A stretch of DNA of 64,000 nt from Azorhizobium sp965227945 (lineage in GTDB: Bacteria > Pseudomonadota > Alphaproteobacteria > Rhizobiales > Xanthobacteraceae). The translations under genes and the position numbers were made by a program. Under the pieces are notes generated by a model. It was not told the origin of the DNA. It did no database searches and was given only the letters and a program-made list of their open reading frames with translations. Shown here one piece after another: positions 43,349 through 52,019 of the stretch (its first letter is position 1; every line of letters starts with the position of its first letter). The DNA is taken from the NCBI GenBank assembly GCA_965227945.1, contig CBDDGQ010000006.1, forward strand, positions 1,364,001-1,428,000, given 5' to 3'.

Positions 43349-43789
43349 GTGTCCCGACGTTTCCGCATCCCCGCCATCGTCCTGGTCCTGGCCTGCGCCG
43401 GGGGCTTGGCCGGCTGCGGCGTGAAAGGCCCCCTGGAGCCGCCGCCCAAGGCCGCTGCCGCCGGCGGCGCGAGCCCGGCCAGCAGCTCGCAGGCCGCGGC
43501 GACCCCCGCGACCCCGGCCGCAGAGACCGGATCTCCCGCGGCGGTGGCCATGGCCCCGGCGACGCTCGGCAGCGATACCAGTTCTGCCAGCTCGCCGTCC
43601 GCGAACACGCCGCAGGCTGCGCCTTTGTCGACCCCCACCTCCACCAGCGGCGTCGCCGCCGCAGCGGCCCCGTCGACCGGCTGGCAGAAGCCGAAGTCGA
43701 CCCATGCCGGCACCCCTTCCGGCGCGCCGGTGAGCATGGATCAGATCAAGCGACCGGACACGCCGTTCATTCTCGACGGCCTGCTCTGA
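43349..43789 (+). CDS. lptM: LptM-like small lipoprotein
   Basis: From GTG 43349 the 146-residue precursor has a signal peptide and lipobox GGLAGC, giving a lipid-modified Cys23. It is followed by GVKGPLEPPP, the hallmark of the LptM/YifL family. The E. coli protein helps mature the LptD lipopolysaccharide translocon. The rest is Ala/Ser/Pro/Thr-rich and ends in a short conserved tail (DTPFILDGLL) typical of the Rhizobiales form next to argH and lysA. CGAGGTGG precedes the start. Confidence 0.82.
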   Translation: MSRRFRIPAIVLVLACAGGLAGCGVKGPLEPPPKAAAAGGASPASSSQAAATPATPAAETGSPAAVAMAPATLGSDTSSASSPSANTPQAAPLSTPTSTSGVAAAAAPSTGWQKPKSTHAGTPSGAPVSMDQIKRPDTPFILDGLL

Positions 43790-43884
43790 TCCAGCCAGCC
43801 TGACCGGCACGGGCGATCCGGCACGCGCGGGCGAAGACCGGACGGCCGGCGTCGGACGCCAGACCGCATTTGCTTAAGGTGACC

Positions 43885-45150
43885 ATGCACCATTTCGTTT
43901 ATCACGACGGCCGTCTGCGGGCGGAGGATGTGGACCTGACGGCACTGGCCGACGAGGTGGGCACCCCGTTCTATTGCTATTCGACCGCGACCCTCGAACG
44001 GCACTACCGGGTGTTCAAGGCGGCGTTCGCCGACCGCGAGATGTTGCTGTGCTACGCCCTGAAGGCCAATTCCAACCAGGCGGTGATCGCCACCTTGGCA
44101 CGGCTCGGGGCGGGCGCGGACATCGTGTCCGGCGGCGAACTCAAGCGCGCGCTGGCAGCGGGCATTCCGGCCGAGCGCATCGTCTTCTCCGGCGTGGGCA
44201 AGACCCGAGATGAAATGGCCCAGGCGCTGCAGGCGGGCATCCTGTGTTTCAATGTGGAGAGCGAGCCGGAGCTGGCCGCTTTGTCGCAGGTGGCGGGGGC
44301 GCTGAACCGCGTTGCGCCGGTCTCGATCCGGGTCAATCCGGACGTGGATTCCAAGACCCATGCCAAGATCTCCACCGGCGGGGCGGAGACCAAGTTCGGC
44401 ATTCCCATTTCCCGTGCCCGCGACGTCTATGCGGAAGCGGCGAAGCTGCCGCATCTGTCGGTGACCGGCGTCGACATGCATATCGGCAGCCAGATCACCG
44501 ACATGGCGCCGTTCGCGAATGCCATCACCTTGCTGGCCGAACTGGCCCGCGACCTGCTGGCGCAAGGGCACCGGCTGCGCCATCTGGATCTGGGCGGCGG
44601 TCTGGGCGTGCCCTACGCCGCCTCCGACCCCGTGCCACCCGCGCCCGACGCCTATGCCGCTGCGGTGACCCGCGCGCTGGGCGGCCTCGATTTGCCGCTG
44701 GTGTTCGAGATGGGGCGGATGATCGTCGCCAATGCCGGCATCCTGGTGGCCCGCGTGCTCTATGTGAAGCACGGCGAAGGCAAGACCTTCGTCATCGTCG
44801 ATGCGGCCATGAACGATCTCATCCGTCCGACGCTGTATGACGCCCATCACGACATCCTGCCGGTGCATCAGCGGGCCAATGCCCGCGAGGTGCGGGTCGA
44901 TGTGGTGGGGCCGGTGTGCGAGACCGGCGACTATCTGGCGCTGGACCGCCTGATGCCGGACGTGGTGCCTGGCGACCTGGTGGCGGTGATGACCGCCGGT
45001 GCCTATGGCGCCGTCCAGGCCAATACCTACAACACCCGCCCCCTGGTGCCGGAAGTCCTGGTGCACGGGCCGATGGCGGCGGTGGTCCGCCCGCGGGTGG
45101 ATGCGGATGCGCTCATCGCGCTCGATCGCCTGCCGTCCTGGATGGAGTGA
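43885..45150 (+). CDS. lysA: Diaminopimelate decarboxylase LysA
   Basis: PLP-dependent decarboxylation of meso-diaminopimelate to lysine. The 421-residue protein places the cofactor lysine at Lys60 (CYALKANSNQAV). HIGSQITD and the substrate-binding GPVCETGDYLA (Cys at about 345) are intact. ATG 43885 follows AAGG at 5 bases; an in-frame TTG at 43870 is less likely. Last gene of argH-bluB-lptM-lysA, converging on the GGDEF/EAL gene after 24 bases. Confidence 0.96.
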   Translation: MHHFVYHDGRLRAEDVDLTALADEVGTPFYCYSTATLERHYRVFKAAFADREMLLCYALKANSNQAVIATLARLGAGADIVSGGELKRALAAGIPAERIVFSGVGKTRDEMAQALQAGILCFNVESEPELAALSQVAGALNRVAPVSIRVNPDVDSKTHAKISTGGAETKFGIPISRARDVYAEAAKLPHLSVTGVDMHIGSQITDMAPFANAITLLAELARDLLAQGHRLRHLDLGGGLGVPYAASDPVPPAPDAYAAAVTRALGGLDLPLVFEMGRMIVANAGILVARVLYVKHGEGKTFVIVDAAMNDLIRPTLYDAHHDILPVHQRANAREVRVDVVGPVCETGDYLALDRLMPDVVPGDLVAVMTAGAYGAVQANTYNTRPLVPEVLVHGPMAAVVRPRVDADALIALDRLPSWME

Positions 45151-45174
45151 GCCGCCGGCCGGATGGCCAGCGGA

Positions 45175-47727
45175 TCACGGCCGGCGGTCGCGCTTTGGCG
45201 TGAGGGTGGCAAGGTCCGCCTCGGACATGGGGCGGGCAAAGTGGAAGCCTTGCACCTCGTCGCAGCCGCCCTTGCGGAGCCAGGCGAACTGGCCGGCGGT
45301 CTCCACGCCTTCTGCCGTGACCGCCAGCCCAAGGGCTCGCCCCAGGCCCAGGATCGCCTCGACAATGCCCTGGGCGTCGCGGCTCTGGTCGAGATCGCCG
45401 ACGAAGCGGCGATCGATCTTGATCCGGTCGAAGGGGAAATGCCGCAGGTAGCTCAGCGATGAATAGCCGGTGCCGAAATCGTCCATGGCCAGGCGCACGC
45501 CGAGATCCTTGATCTGCAACAGCACATCGAGCGCCTTCTCGGTGTTCTCCAGCAGCACGTTCTCGGTGATCTCCAATTCCAGCCGGTTCGCCGGCAAGCC
45601 ACTCTCCTTCAGCGCCGATTGGATCGCCTGCACCAGTTGCGCGCCCTGGCGGAACTGCACCGGCGAGACATTCACCGAGACCGTGAGGTCCGGCCATTTG
45701 GCGATAGTGGCGCAGGCTCGGCGCAGCGCCCATTCGCCCAGCGGCACGATGAGCCCGGTGCTCTCCGCCAAGGGAACGAACTGATCGGGGTTGAGCAGCC
45801 CGAAGCGCGGATGAAGCCAACGCACCAAAGCCTCCACCGCCACCAATTCCAGCGTCGCCACCGCGAAACGCGGCTGGTACAGCAGCACGAAGTCTTCGCT
45901 GCCTACGGTCCGTCGCAGGTCATGCTCCAGCGAGCGCTTGGCCAGCACCTGCTCATTCATGTCTGCGGTGAAGAAGCAGCAGCCCGGGGGATCCTCCGCC
46001 TGGGCTTGCCGGAGCGCCAGTTCCGCGCAGCGCAGCAGCCCGTCGGGATTGAGCGAATCGCCCGGCGCCAAGGCGATGCCGATGGCGCAGGTGACATGGA
46101 CCTCATCCCCTTCCGGCAGGTAGAAGGGCGCTGCGATGGCCGCCTGCAACTGGGCGCACACGGCCTGGATGTCGGACACGCGGCCGGGTCCGGTGGCCAC
46201 CAAGGCAAAGTCGTCAGCGCCGAGGCGCGCCACCAGGTCGTTGTCGTGCACGCTGTGTCGCAGGCGCTGGGCGGTCTCGGTCAGCACCTCGTCGCCGGCC
46301 GGAAGGCCGAAGCGCTCGTTCACCGCCTTGAAGGCCACCAGGCCGATGCGGAGCACCGCCACCATGCGTTGGCCCTCACGCGCCCCGCTGACGGCGCCGG
46401 CGAGGAATTCCATGAGCAGGGTGCGGTTCGGCAGGCTGGTGAGGGGATCATAGAGCGCCAGGTGCTCCACCTTGCGATGGGCCTCCACTTCCGCGGTGAT
46501 ATCCGTGGCGGTGCCCCGAAAGCCGACCACGGCCCCGTCCACATTTCGCACCGCCTTGGCCGCCAAGCGGCACACGCGGACCACCCCGTCCGCGGTGATG
46601 TAACGGCAGCGCAGGGGAACCAGCGGCCGATCAGTGGCGCGGGACACCCAGGCTTCCAGCGTGTCTTCGCTGGCGTGCAGGATGGTCTGCAGCGGTTGGC
46701 CGAGCAACGTCGCCGAGGCCCGCCCGGTCAAGGCTTCGAACCGCTCCGACAGATAGGTCAAGGTCAACTGCGCGTCCGATTCCCAGATCCAGTCGGATGC
46801 GGCCTCGACCACATCGCGGAAGCGGGCTTCGCTGGCTTGCAGGGCTTCGCGCTTGGCAGAGACGTCACGGGCGGTCCGCTCCATCATGCGGGCACTGGTC
46901 GCGGCGCGACCGAGTGCCAGCCAGGTGAGCGCCACCAGCGCACCGCCGCACGCGGCAAACCAGGGCAGGACCATCGTGGCCATGGATTTGCCTGGCAGGT
47001 CGTCCGTCCAGCTCAGGGAGAGAGGCGGGCCGTTCAGGGTGGGCACTGCCAAAGCGGTTTCGCCCCCCCGGCTCAGGTGCAGGTCGGTCAAGGCCGCGAA
47101 CGCACCGATGCGAATCAAGGCTGGCGGCGACAGAAAACGGACGAACATGAGCCGGCTCGGCAACCCGTCTGATGGGGTCAGTGTCCGGTCGGCGCCCGGG
47201 GTGATGGGCGCCACCCCCACCAAGGCGGGCTCCCCATCCACCCAGAGCAAGCCATGAACCAGATGGTGGAAGGCCTCGCCCAACAGGTGGGCGCTGCCGT
47301 CCGGCAGGCGCGCCCGGGCCAGATCCTCGGGGCGACCCCGCGCCAGCGCATAGACCAGCCTGTCGTCCGGCGCGATGACATAGGCATTGTCGATGCCGAG
47401 CTGGTTGTAGATCTTGGTGCCGAAATTGTCCTGCACCTCGGCCCACTCGGCATTCACCGACAGGTGCATGCCACGGTAGGTTTGACTGCTCTCCGCATAG
47501 GATGACACGGCCCGCACCAGACGCGCCTCATCGGCCTGGAGCGCCGTCTGCACCTGGGTTTGGGTGCGCATGCTGGTGCGCACATCCTGGTGCTGAGCCG
47601 CCTGCATCAGGAGCGCGCCAGCGGCCAGATAGGTCGCCGCGACCAGAGCAGCGATGGCCGGGAGGGTCCATTTGGCAAAGATCGTCGCGCCCGCGGTCTC
47701 CCGCGAACCCAACCACGAACGCAACAT
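45175..47727 (-). CDS. Membrane-bound GGDEF/EAL protein (c-di-GMP phosphodiesterase, degenerate cyclase)
   Basis: The 850-residue protein has a membrane helix at about 20-41, a periplasmic sensor region to about 248 (CHASE4-like), and a second helix at 249-273. A PAS domain follows at about 305-410, a GGDEF domain at 425-585 and an EAL domain at 610-845. The GGDEF signature reads GADDF (about 503-507), so cyclase activity is doubtful. The EAL domain keeps EALVRW, SVNVSP, LEITEN, DDFGTGYSS, KIDRRFV, EGVET and QGF, so phosphodiesterase activity is predicted. The start at 47727 is preferred; an ATG at 47787 is possible. Confidence 0.9.
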   Translation of the reverse strand: MLRSWLGSRETAGATIFAKWTLPAIAALVAATYLAAGALLMQAAQHQDVRTSMRTQTQVQTALQADEARLVRAVSSYAESSQTYRGMHLSVNAEWAEVQDNFGTKIYNQLGIDNAYVIAPDDRLVYALARGRPEDLARARLPDGSAHLLGEAFHHLVHGLLWVDGEPALVGVAPITPGADRTLTPSDGLPSRLMFVRFLSPPALIRIGAFAALTDLHLSRGGETALAVPTLNGPPLSLSWTDDLPGKSMATMVLPWFAACGGALVALTWLALGRAATSARMMERTARDVSAKREALQASEARFRDVVEAASDWIWESDAQLTLTYLSERFEALTGRASATLLGQPLQTILHASEDTLEAWVSRATDRPLVPLRCRYITADGVVRVCRLAAKAVRNVDGAVVGFRGTATDITAEVEAHRKVEHLALYDPLTSLPNRTLLMEFLAGAVSGAREGQRMVAVLRIGLVAFKAVNERFGLPAGDEVLTETAQRLRHSVHDNDLVARLGADDFALVATGPGRVSDIQAVCAQLQAAIAAPFYLPEGDEVHVTCAIGIALAPGDSLNPDGLLRCAELALRQAQAEDPPGCCFFTADMNEQVLAKRSLEHDLRRTVGSEDFVLLYQPRFAVATLELVAVEALVRWLHPRFGLLNPDQFVPLAESTGLIVPLGEWALRRACATIAKWPDLTVSVNVSPVQFRQGAQLVQAIQSALKESGLPANRLELEITENVLLENTEKALDVLLQIKDLGVRLAMDDFGTGYSSLSYLRHFPFDRIKIDRRFVGDLDQSRDAQGIVEAILGLGRALGLAVTAEGVETAGQFAWLRKGGCDEVQGFHFARPMSEADLATLTPKRDRRP

Positions 47728-48001
47728 GTGATTCCCAACGCCCAGACCGAACCGCAACCATACTAAATGGCAAGCATAGTTCCTCACAGCGGCACTCTGG
47801 TTGCGCTGATGTCGCAGCGCACGCCACGGCTGCTGCGGTGCTCTGGCGCCCGAATGCAGCGCACCGGGGTGGCCCCGACAGGGTCCGGCGTGGGAATCCT
47901 TGCGCCGCAGCCGTGCGTGCGAGCGGTAAGGGAAGCCGCGGCGATTTCAGAGGGTTATTTAACTATGGAAATAAATCATCGACATGGATGAAAATAATCA
48001 T

Positions 48002-50695
48002 TCAGCCGCCCTCCGGCGGGGGCGGGGGCACCGCCAGGTCGAGATCCACCCGCGCCAAGGTAGGATCGTCCTCCCCCGCGCGCACCGTGAAGCCCAACTC
48101 CTGCGCCAGATGCAGCATAGGCAGATTCTCCCGCAGCACATCGCCGAAGATCCGGCGCAGGCCGCGTTGGCGGGCATAGGCGAGGATCTCATTCATCAAC
48201 CGATAGCCCAGGCCACGCCCCTTCATGTCCGAGCGCACCATGACGGCATATTCCGCCGCCTCATTGTCCGGGTCGGCAATGATCCGCACCACCCCCAGGA
48301 TCTCGCCGTCGGCCGCCACGGAGACCAAGGCCATTTCCCGATCATAGTCGATCTGCGACAGGCGGGCCGCCATGAGGTGGGGGAAGTCCTTCAGTGAGCC
48401 CAGAAACCGCATGCGCACGTCGCGTGGATCGGAGCGGCGCACCATGTCCCCCAGCGCCGGCTCATCCTCCGGCCGGATCGGGCGCAGCAGGAGCGTTTCC
48501 CCGTCGGTCAGGGTGATGGTGCGGGACAGGGCGCTGGGGAACGGCTTGATGGCAAAGCGTTCCGTCCCCGCGCCACGGGTGGGATGCACGACGATCCGGG
48601 CATCGAGGGCGATCACGCCATGCTCGTCCGCCAACAGCGGATTGATGTCCAATTCGCCGATCTGCGGCAGATCGCCCAGCAACTCGGCCACTTTCACCAG
48701 CGTGTTGGCAATGGCGTCCATGTCCGCAGGCGGACGGTCGCGATAGCCGGCGAGGCGGCGGGAGATATGGGTGCGCTCGATCATCTCGCGGGCCAGCCGG
48801 CCGTTCAGCGGGGGCAGCGCCACCGCCCGGTCGGCGATCACCTCCACTGCGGTCCCGCCCTCGCCGAACAGCACCACCGGCCCGAAGGTCTCGTCATTGG
48901 CGATGCCCGCGATCAGCTCCACCGCATGGGGGCGGCGGATCATCCGCTGGACGGTAAATCCTTCGATCACGGCGTCGGGCGCGCGCTCGTGCACGGCCGC
49001 CAGCATCAGCGACGCGGCTTCCTCCACCTGGGCCGGGGTGCGCAGGTCGAGGCGCACGCCGCCCACGTCAGACTTGTGAATGATGTCGTCGGAGAGGATC
49101 TTCAGCACCACCGGACCGCCGATCCGGGCCGCAACCTCACCCGCCTCCGCCGGGTCGCGGGCGATGCAGGTCTCCACCACCGGAATGTCATAGGCGGCCA
49201 GCACCGCCTTGGCCTCGACCTCGGTCAGCACACTGCGCCCGGCGGCGACGACCGCATCCACCAAGTTCCTAGCCTTGTCGCGGTCCGGTTCGTCGAAGGT
49301 GCGGGCGGGCGGCGTCTCCATCAACAGGGTCTGATTGCGTTTGTAGGAGACCAGATGACCGAACGCCCGCACGGCCTCGTCCGGGGTTTCGTAGGTGGGG
49401 ATGCGGTGGGCGGCAAACCGGCGGCGCGCTTCGCTCGCCGCCGTGTCGCCCAGCCAGCAGGTCAACACCGGCGCGCGGGAGCGATGGGACAGCACTTCGA
49501 TCACCGCATCGGCGGCATCGGCACTGTCGGCCACCGCGGTGGGGCAGTTGAGCACCAGGGTCGCGTCGGAGCCGGCATCTTCCAGCAAGGCCGTCAGGGC
49601 ATCGGCATAACGCTTGCCCGGCGCATCGGCGGCGATCCCCACCGGATTGGCGTGGGACCATTGGGCGGGCAGCAGCCGGTCGAGGCGGGCAAGGGTGTCC
49701 GGCGCGAGGCTCGCGAGATGCCCCTGGGAGTCCTCCAGCGCATCGGTGGCCAGCACGCCCGCCCCCCCGCTGTTGGTGAGAATGGACAGCCGGTCGCCGG
49801 CGAGGCGGATGCCGGAGGCCAGCGTGGTCACCGCCTCGAACAATTCCCGCAGCTCATAGACCCGGAGCATGCCGGCCCGGCGGAAGGCGGCGTCATAGAC
49901 CGCATCGGTGCCGGCCAGCGCCCCGGTGTGGGACAGGGCCGCCTTGGCGCCGGCGGCGCTGCGCCCGGCCTTGATGACGATGACCGGCTTGGACCGCGCG
50001 GCGATGCGACCGGCGGACATGAACTTCCGCGCATTCAGGATGCTCTCCACATAGAGCACGATGGCGCGGGTGCCGGAATCCAGGGCGAGGTGGTCCAGCA
50101 TGTCGCCGAAATCCACGTCGGATTTGTCCCCCAGCGAGGCCACGTGGGAGAAGCCGAAGCCGCGCCCGTCGGCCCAGTCCAGCACGGCGGTGGACATGGC
50201 GGCGGACTGGCTGACGAAGGCGACATCGCCCTTGCGCGGCATCAGATGGGCGTAGCTGGCATTGATGCGCGTCGCGGTCGAGATGAAGCCCAGGCAACTG
50301 GGGCCAATGATGCGCAGCAGATGCGGCTTGGCAGCATCCAGCATGGCCTGGCGGAGCGCCGGGCCGTCGGGGTCGGCGCTGCCGAAGCCGCCGCTGATGA
50401 CCACCGCGGCGCGGCATCCCTTGGCGCCAAGATCGGCGATGGTCTGAGGAATGGTCTGCGGCTGACCGACGATGACAGCCAGATCCACATCGATGGGCAG
50501 GTCCGCCACCGAGGCATAGTTCAGCGAGGAGCGCACCGCCCGTTCCTTGGCGTTGACGCTGAGGATGGGGCCGTCGAACCCCGCCTCGAACAGGTTCTTG
50601 GCGACCACCGCGCCGATGGTGCCGGGCCGGTTCCCCGCCCCGATGAGGGCAATGGCCCGGGGATGGAACAGGGCATCGAGGTTGCGCGTGGTCAT
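48002..50695 (-). CDS. Pat-type protein acetyltransferase: acyl-CoA ligase (NDP-forming)-like domains fused to GNAT
   Basis: The 897-residue protein starts with a CoA-binding Rossmann domain (ALIGAGNRPGTIG). Succinyl-CoA ligase-like and ATP-grasp domains continue to about residue 710. The C-terminal GNAT domain at about 725-890 contains the acetyl-CoA loop RSDMKGRGLGYRLM. In Rhodopseudomonas and Salmonella, Pat proteins of this layout acetylate the active-site lysine of acyl-CoA synthetases. His256 in SHTGALAG lies where true ADP-forming ligases carry their phosphohistidine. Whether this protein has ligase activity cannot be told from sequence. Confidence 0.9.
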   Translation of the reverse strand: MTTRNLDALFHPRAIALIGAGNRPGTIGAVVAKNLFEAGFDGPILSVNAKERAVRSSLNYASVADLPIDVDLAVIVGQPQTIPQTIADLGAKGCRAAVVISGGFGSADPDGPALRQAMLDAAKPHLLRIIGPSCLGFISTATRINASYAHLMPRKGDVAFVSQSAAMSTAVLDWADGRGFGFSHVASLGDKSDVDFGDMLDHLALDSGTRAIVLYVESILNARKFMSAGRIAARSKPVIVIKAGRSAAGAKAALSHTGALAGTDAVYDAAFRRAGMLRVYELRELFEAVTTLASGIRLAGDRLSILTNSGGAGVLATDALEDSQGHLASLAPDTLARLDRLLPAQWSHANPVGIAADAPGKRYADALTALLEDAGSDATLVLNCPTAVADSADAADAVIEVLSHRSRAPVLTCWLGDTAASEARRRFAAHRIPTYETPDEAVRAFGHLVSYKRNQTLLMETPPARTFDEPDRDKARNLVDAVVAAGRSVLTEVEAKAVLAAYDIPVVETCIARDPAEAGEVAARIGGPVVLKILSDDIIHKSDVGGVRLDLRTPAQVEEAASLMLAAVHERAPDAVIEGFTVQRMIRRPHAVELIAGIANDETFGPVVLFGEGGTAVEVIADRAVALPPLNGRLAREMIERTHISRRLAGYRDRPPADMDAIANTLVKVAELLGDLPQIGELDINPLLADEHGVIALDARIVVHPTRGAGTERFAIKPFPSALSRTITLTDGETLLLRPIRPEDEPALGDMVRRSDPRDVRMRFLGSLKDFPHLMAARLSQIDYDREMALVSVAADGEILGVVRIIADPDNEAAEYAVMVRSDMKGRGLGYRLMNEILAYARQRGLRRIFGDVLRENLPMLHLAQELGFTVRAGEDDPTLARVDLDLAVPPPPPEGG

Positions 50696-50877
50696 GGGCG
50701 GCCTTCAGGGCTGTGCGCCGCGGGGGCGCTCGCGCGGGTCCGACGAAGGCGGATCGTCCGCCTTCGGCACACACTGACGGGCAATGGCGGGACTGGAAAG
50801 GGGCTGGGGGCCTGAGGACGCCGGCGGACACCGGCGGCATGAGACGGCGGCACGATTAGCGGCGTGCCAATGAGCGG

Positions 50878-51285
50878 CTATCGCACGGGGCGGGCGAAGG
50901 TTTCGCGCACCGCATCGCTGAGCGCGTTGGAGAACAGCGGTTTCTCGATGATCGCGACGCCAGCGGACGACGCGCGGGTGCGCACCAGGGCGGTGGGGTG
51001 GGTGGTGATCAGGATGGCGGGGAGAAGCACGTTGCGGCGCTTCAATTCGCGCAGGAGATCCAGGCCGTTCTGGCCGGGCAAATTGTAGTCCACCACCAGG
51101 CAGCCGGCATCCGGCAGATCGGTCACATGCAGGATTTCGTCGGGCGTGGCGAAGATCCGCACATCGAACCCTTCCAGCTCCAGGGCGAACTTCAGGGAAC
51201 CGCGGACGGCCGGGTCGTCGTCCACCACCAGGACCACCTGGGGGGCGGGGCCAGAAATCGGTTCGTCATCGCCGATCAAGAGCAT
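50878..51285 (-). CDS. Single-domain response regulator next to fixLJ
   Basis: The 135-residue protein is a CheY/FixJ-type receiver with no output domain. Acidic residues Asp22-Asp24, phospho-acceptor Asp66 (VVDYNLPG), Thr94/95 and Lys115 (IEKP) form a complete phosphorylation site. A FixK/FNR-type box lies 75-88 bases upstream of its start, so it is probably under FixK control. Possible roles are a phosphate sink or competitive partner for FixL, parallel to the FixT feedback in Sinorhizobium; this is inference. Confidence 0.88.
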   Translation of the reverse strand: MLLIGDDEPISGPAPQVVLVVDDDPAVRGSLKFALELEGFDVRIFATPDEILHVTDLPDAGCLVVDYNLPGQNGLDLLRELKRRNVLLPAILITTHPTALVRTRASSAGVAIIEKPLFSNALSDAVRETFARPVR

Positions 51286-51359
51286 CTGGCCTCCCGTGAC
51301 CCGCTGGTTGACGATGTGGCCTCATGACAGGACATTCGTCGGGGGTCGGGTCGCATGCC

Positions 51360-51373
51360 TTGAGATAGATCAA
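51360..51373 (-). promoter_or_regulatory. FixK/FNR box upstream of the single-domain receiver
   Basis: TTGAGATAGATCAA matches the TTGAT-N4-ATCAA consensus in 9 of 10 fixed positions. Its centre is about 81 bases from the receiver start, allowing a class II promoter with a leader of about 40 bases. It sits in the gap after fixJ, so it cannot serve fixJ itself. Confidence 0.8.
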
Positions 51374-51383
51374 GTCCTGCGGT

Positions 51384-52019
51384 CTACGGTTTTACCACCG
51401 TCTCCGGTGGCGTAATGCCGGCCATCAAAGCCATCCGGACCAGTTCCGGCAGGCTGCCCGCCTGCATCTTGGTCATCACGTTGGCGCGATAGACCTCCAC
51501 CGTGCGCGGGCTGATGCCGAGGTCATAGGCGATGGTCTTGTTGGCAAGGCCCGCCACCAGGCATTCCAGCACCTGGCGTTCCCGCTGCGACAGCGCGCCG
51601 AGGCGCCGCGTCACCTCCACCCGCGCCTCGTCCGCACGACCAGTTTCGGCGCTGCGGTTGAGGCAGGCGCGCACGGCGCTGAGAATGGCGGTGTCGTCGA
51701 ACGGCTTCTCCAGGAAATCGGCGGCGCCCAGCTTCATGGCTTCCACCGCCAGCGGCACGTCCCCGTGGCCGGTCATCACGATCACCGACAGCCCGGCGCC
51801 ACGGTCCTTGAGCTCCTTGAGCAGTTCGACGCCGCTCATGTCCGGCATCCGCACGTCGGTGACCACGCAGCCGTGGTCCAGCGGGACGCCCGCCCGCAAG
51901 AAAGCGGCAGCGGAGACATGCTGACTCACCACCAGACCGGCGCTCTCCAGCAGAAAGGCGAGGGATTCGCGCACCGCGTCGTCATCATCGATCACATGGA
52001 CCGGTCGCGCGTCAGGCAT
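51384..52019 (-). CDS. fixJ: Response regulator FixJ
   Basis: Oxygen-responsive transcription activator phosphorylated by FixL. The 211-residue protein has a receiver with phospho-acceptor Asp55 (TDVRMPD), Thr83 and Lys105. A LuxR-type helix-turn-helix follows (LSQRERQVLECLVAGLANKTIAYDLGISPRTVEVYRANV). The ATG overlaps the 3' end of fixL by 8 bases, so the kinase and regulator are translationally coupled. The expected target is fixK, divergent from fixL. Confidence 0.95.
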   Translation of the reverse strand: MPDARPVHVIDDDDAVRESLAFLLESAGLVVSQHVSAAAFLRAGVPLDHGCVVTDVRMPDMSGVELLKELKDRGAGLSVIVMTGHGDVPLAVEAMKLGAADFLEKPFDDTAILSAVRACLNRSAETGRADEARVEVTRRLGALSQRERQVLECLVAGLANKTIAYDLGISPRTVEVYRANVMTKMQAGSLPELVRMALMAGITPPETVVKP

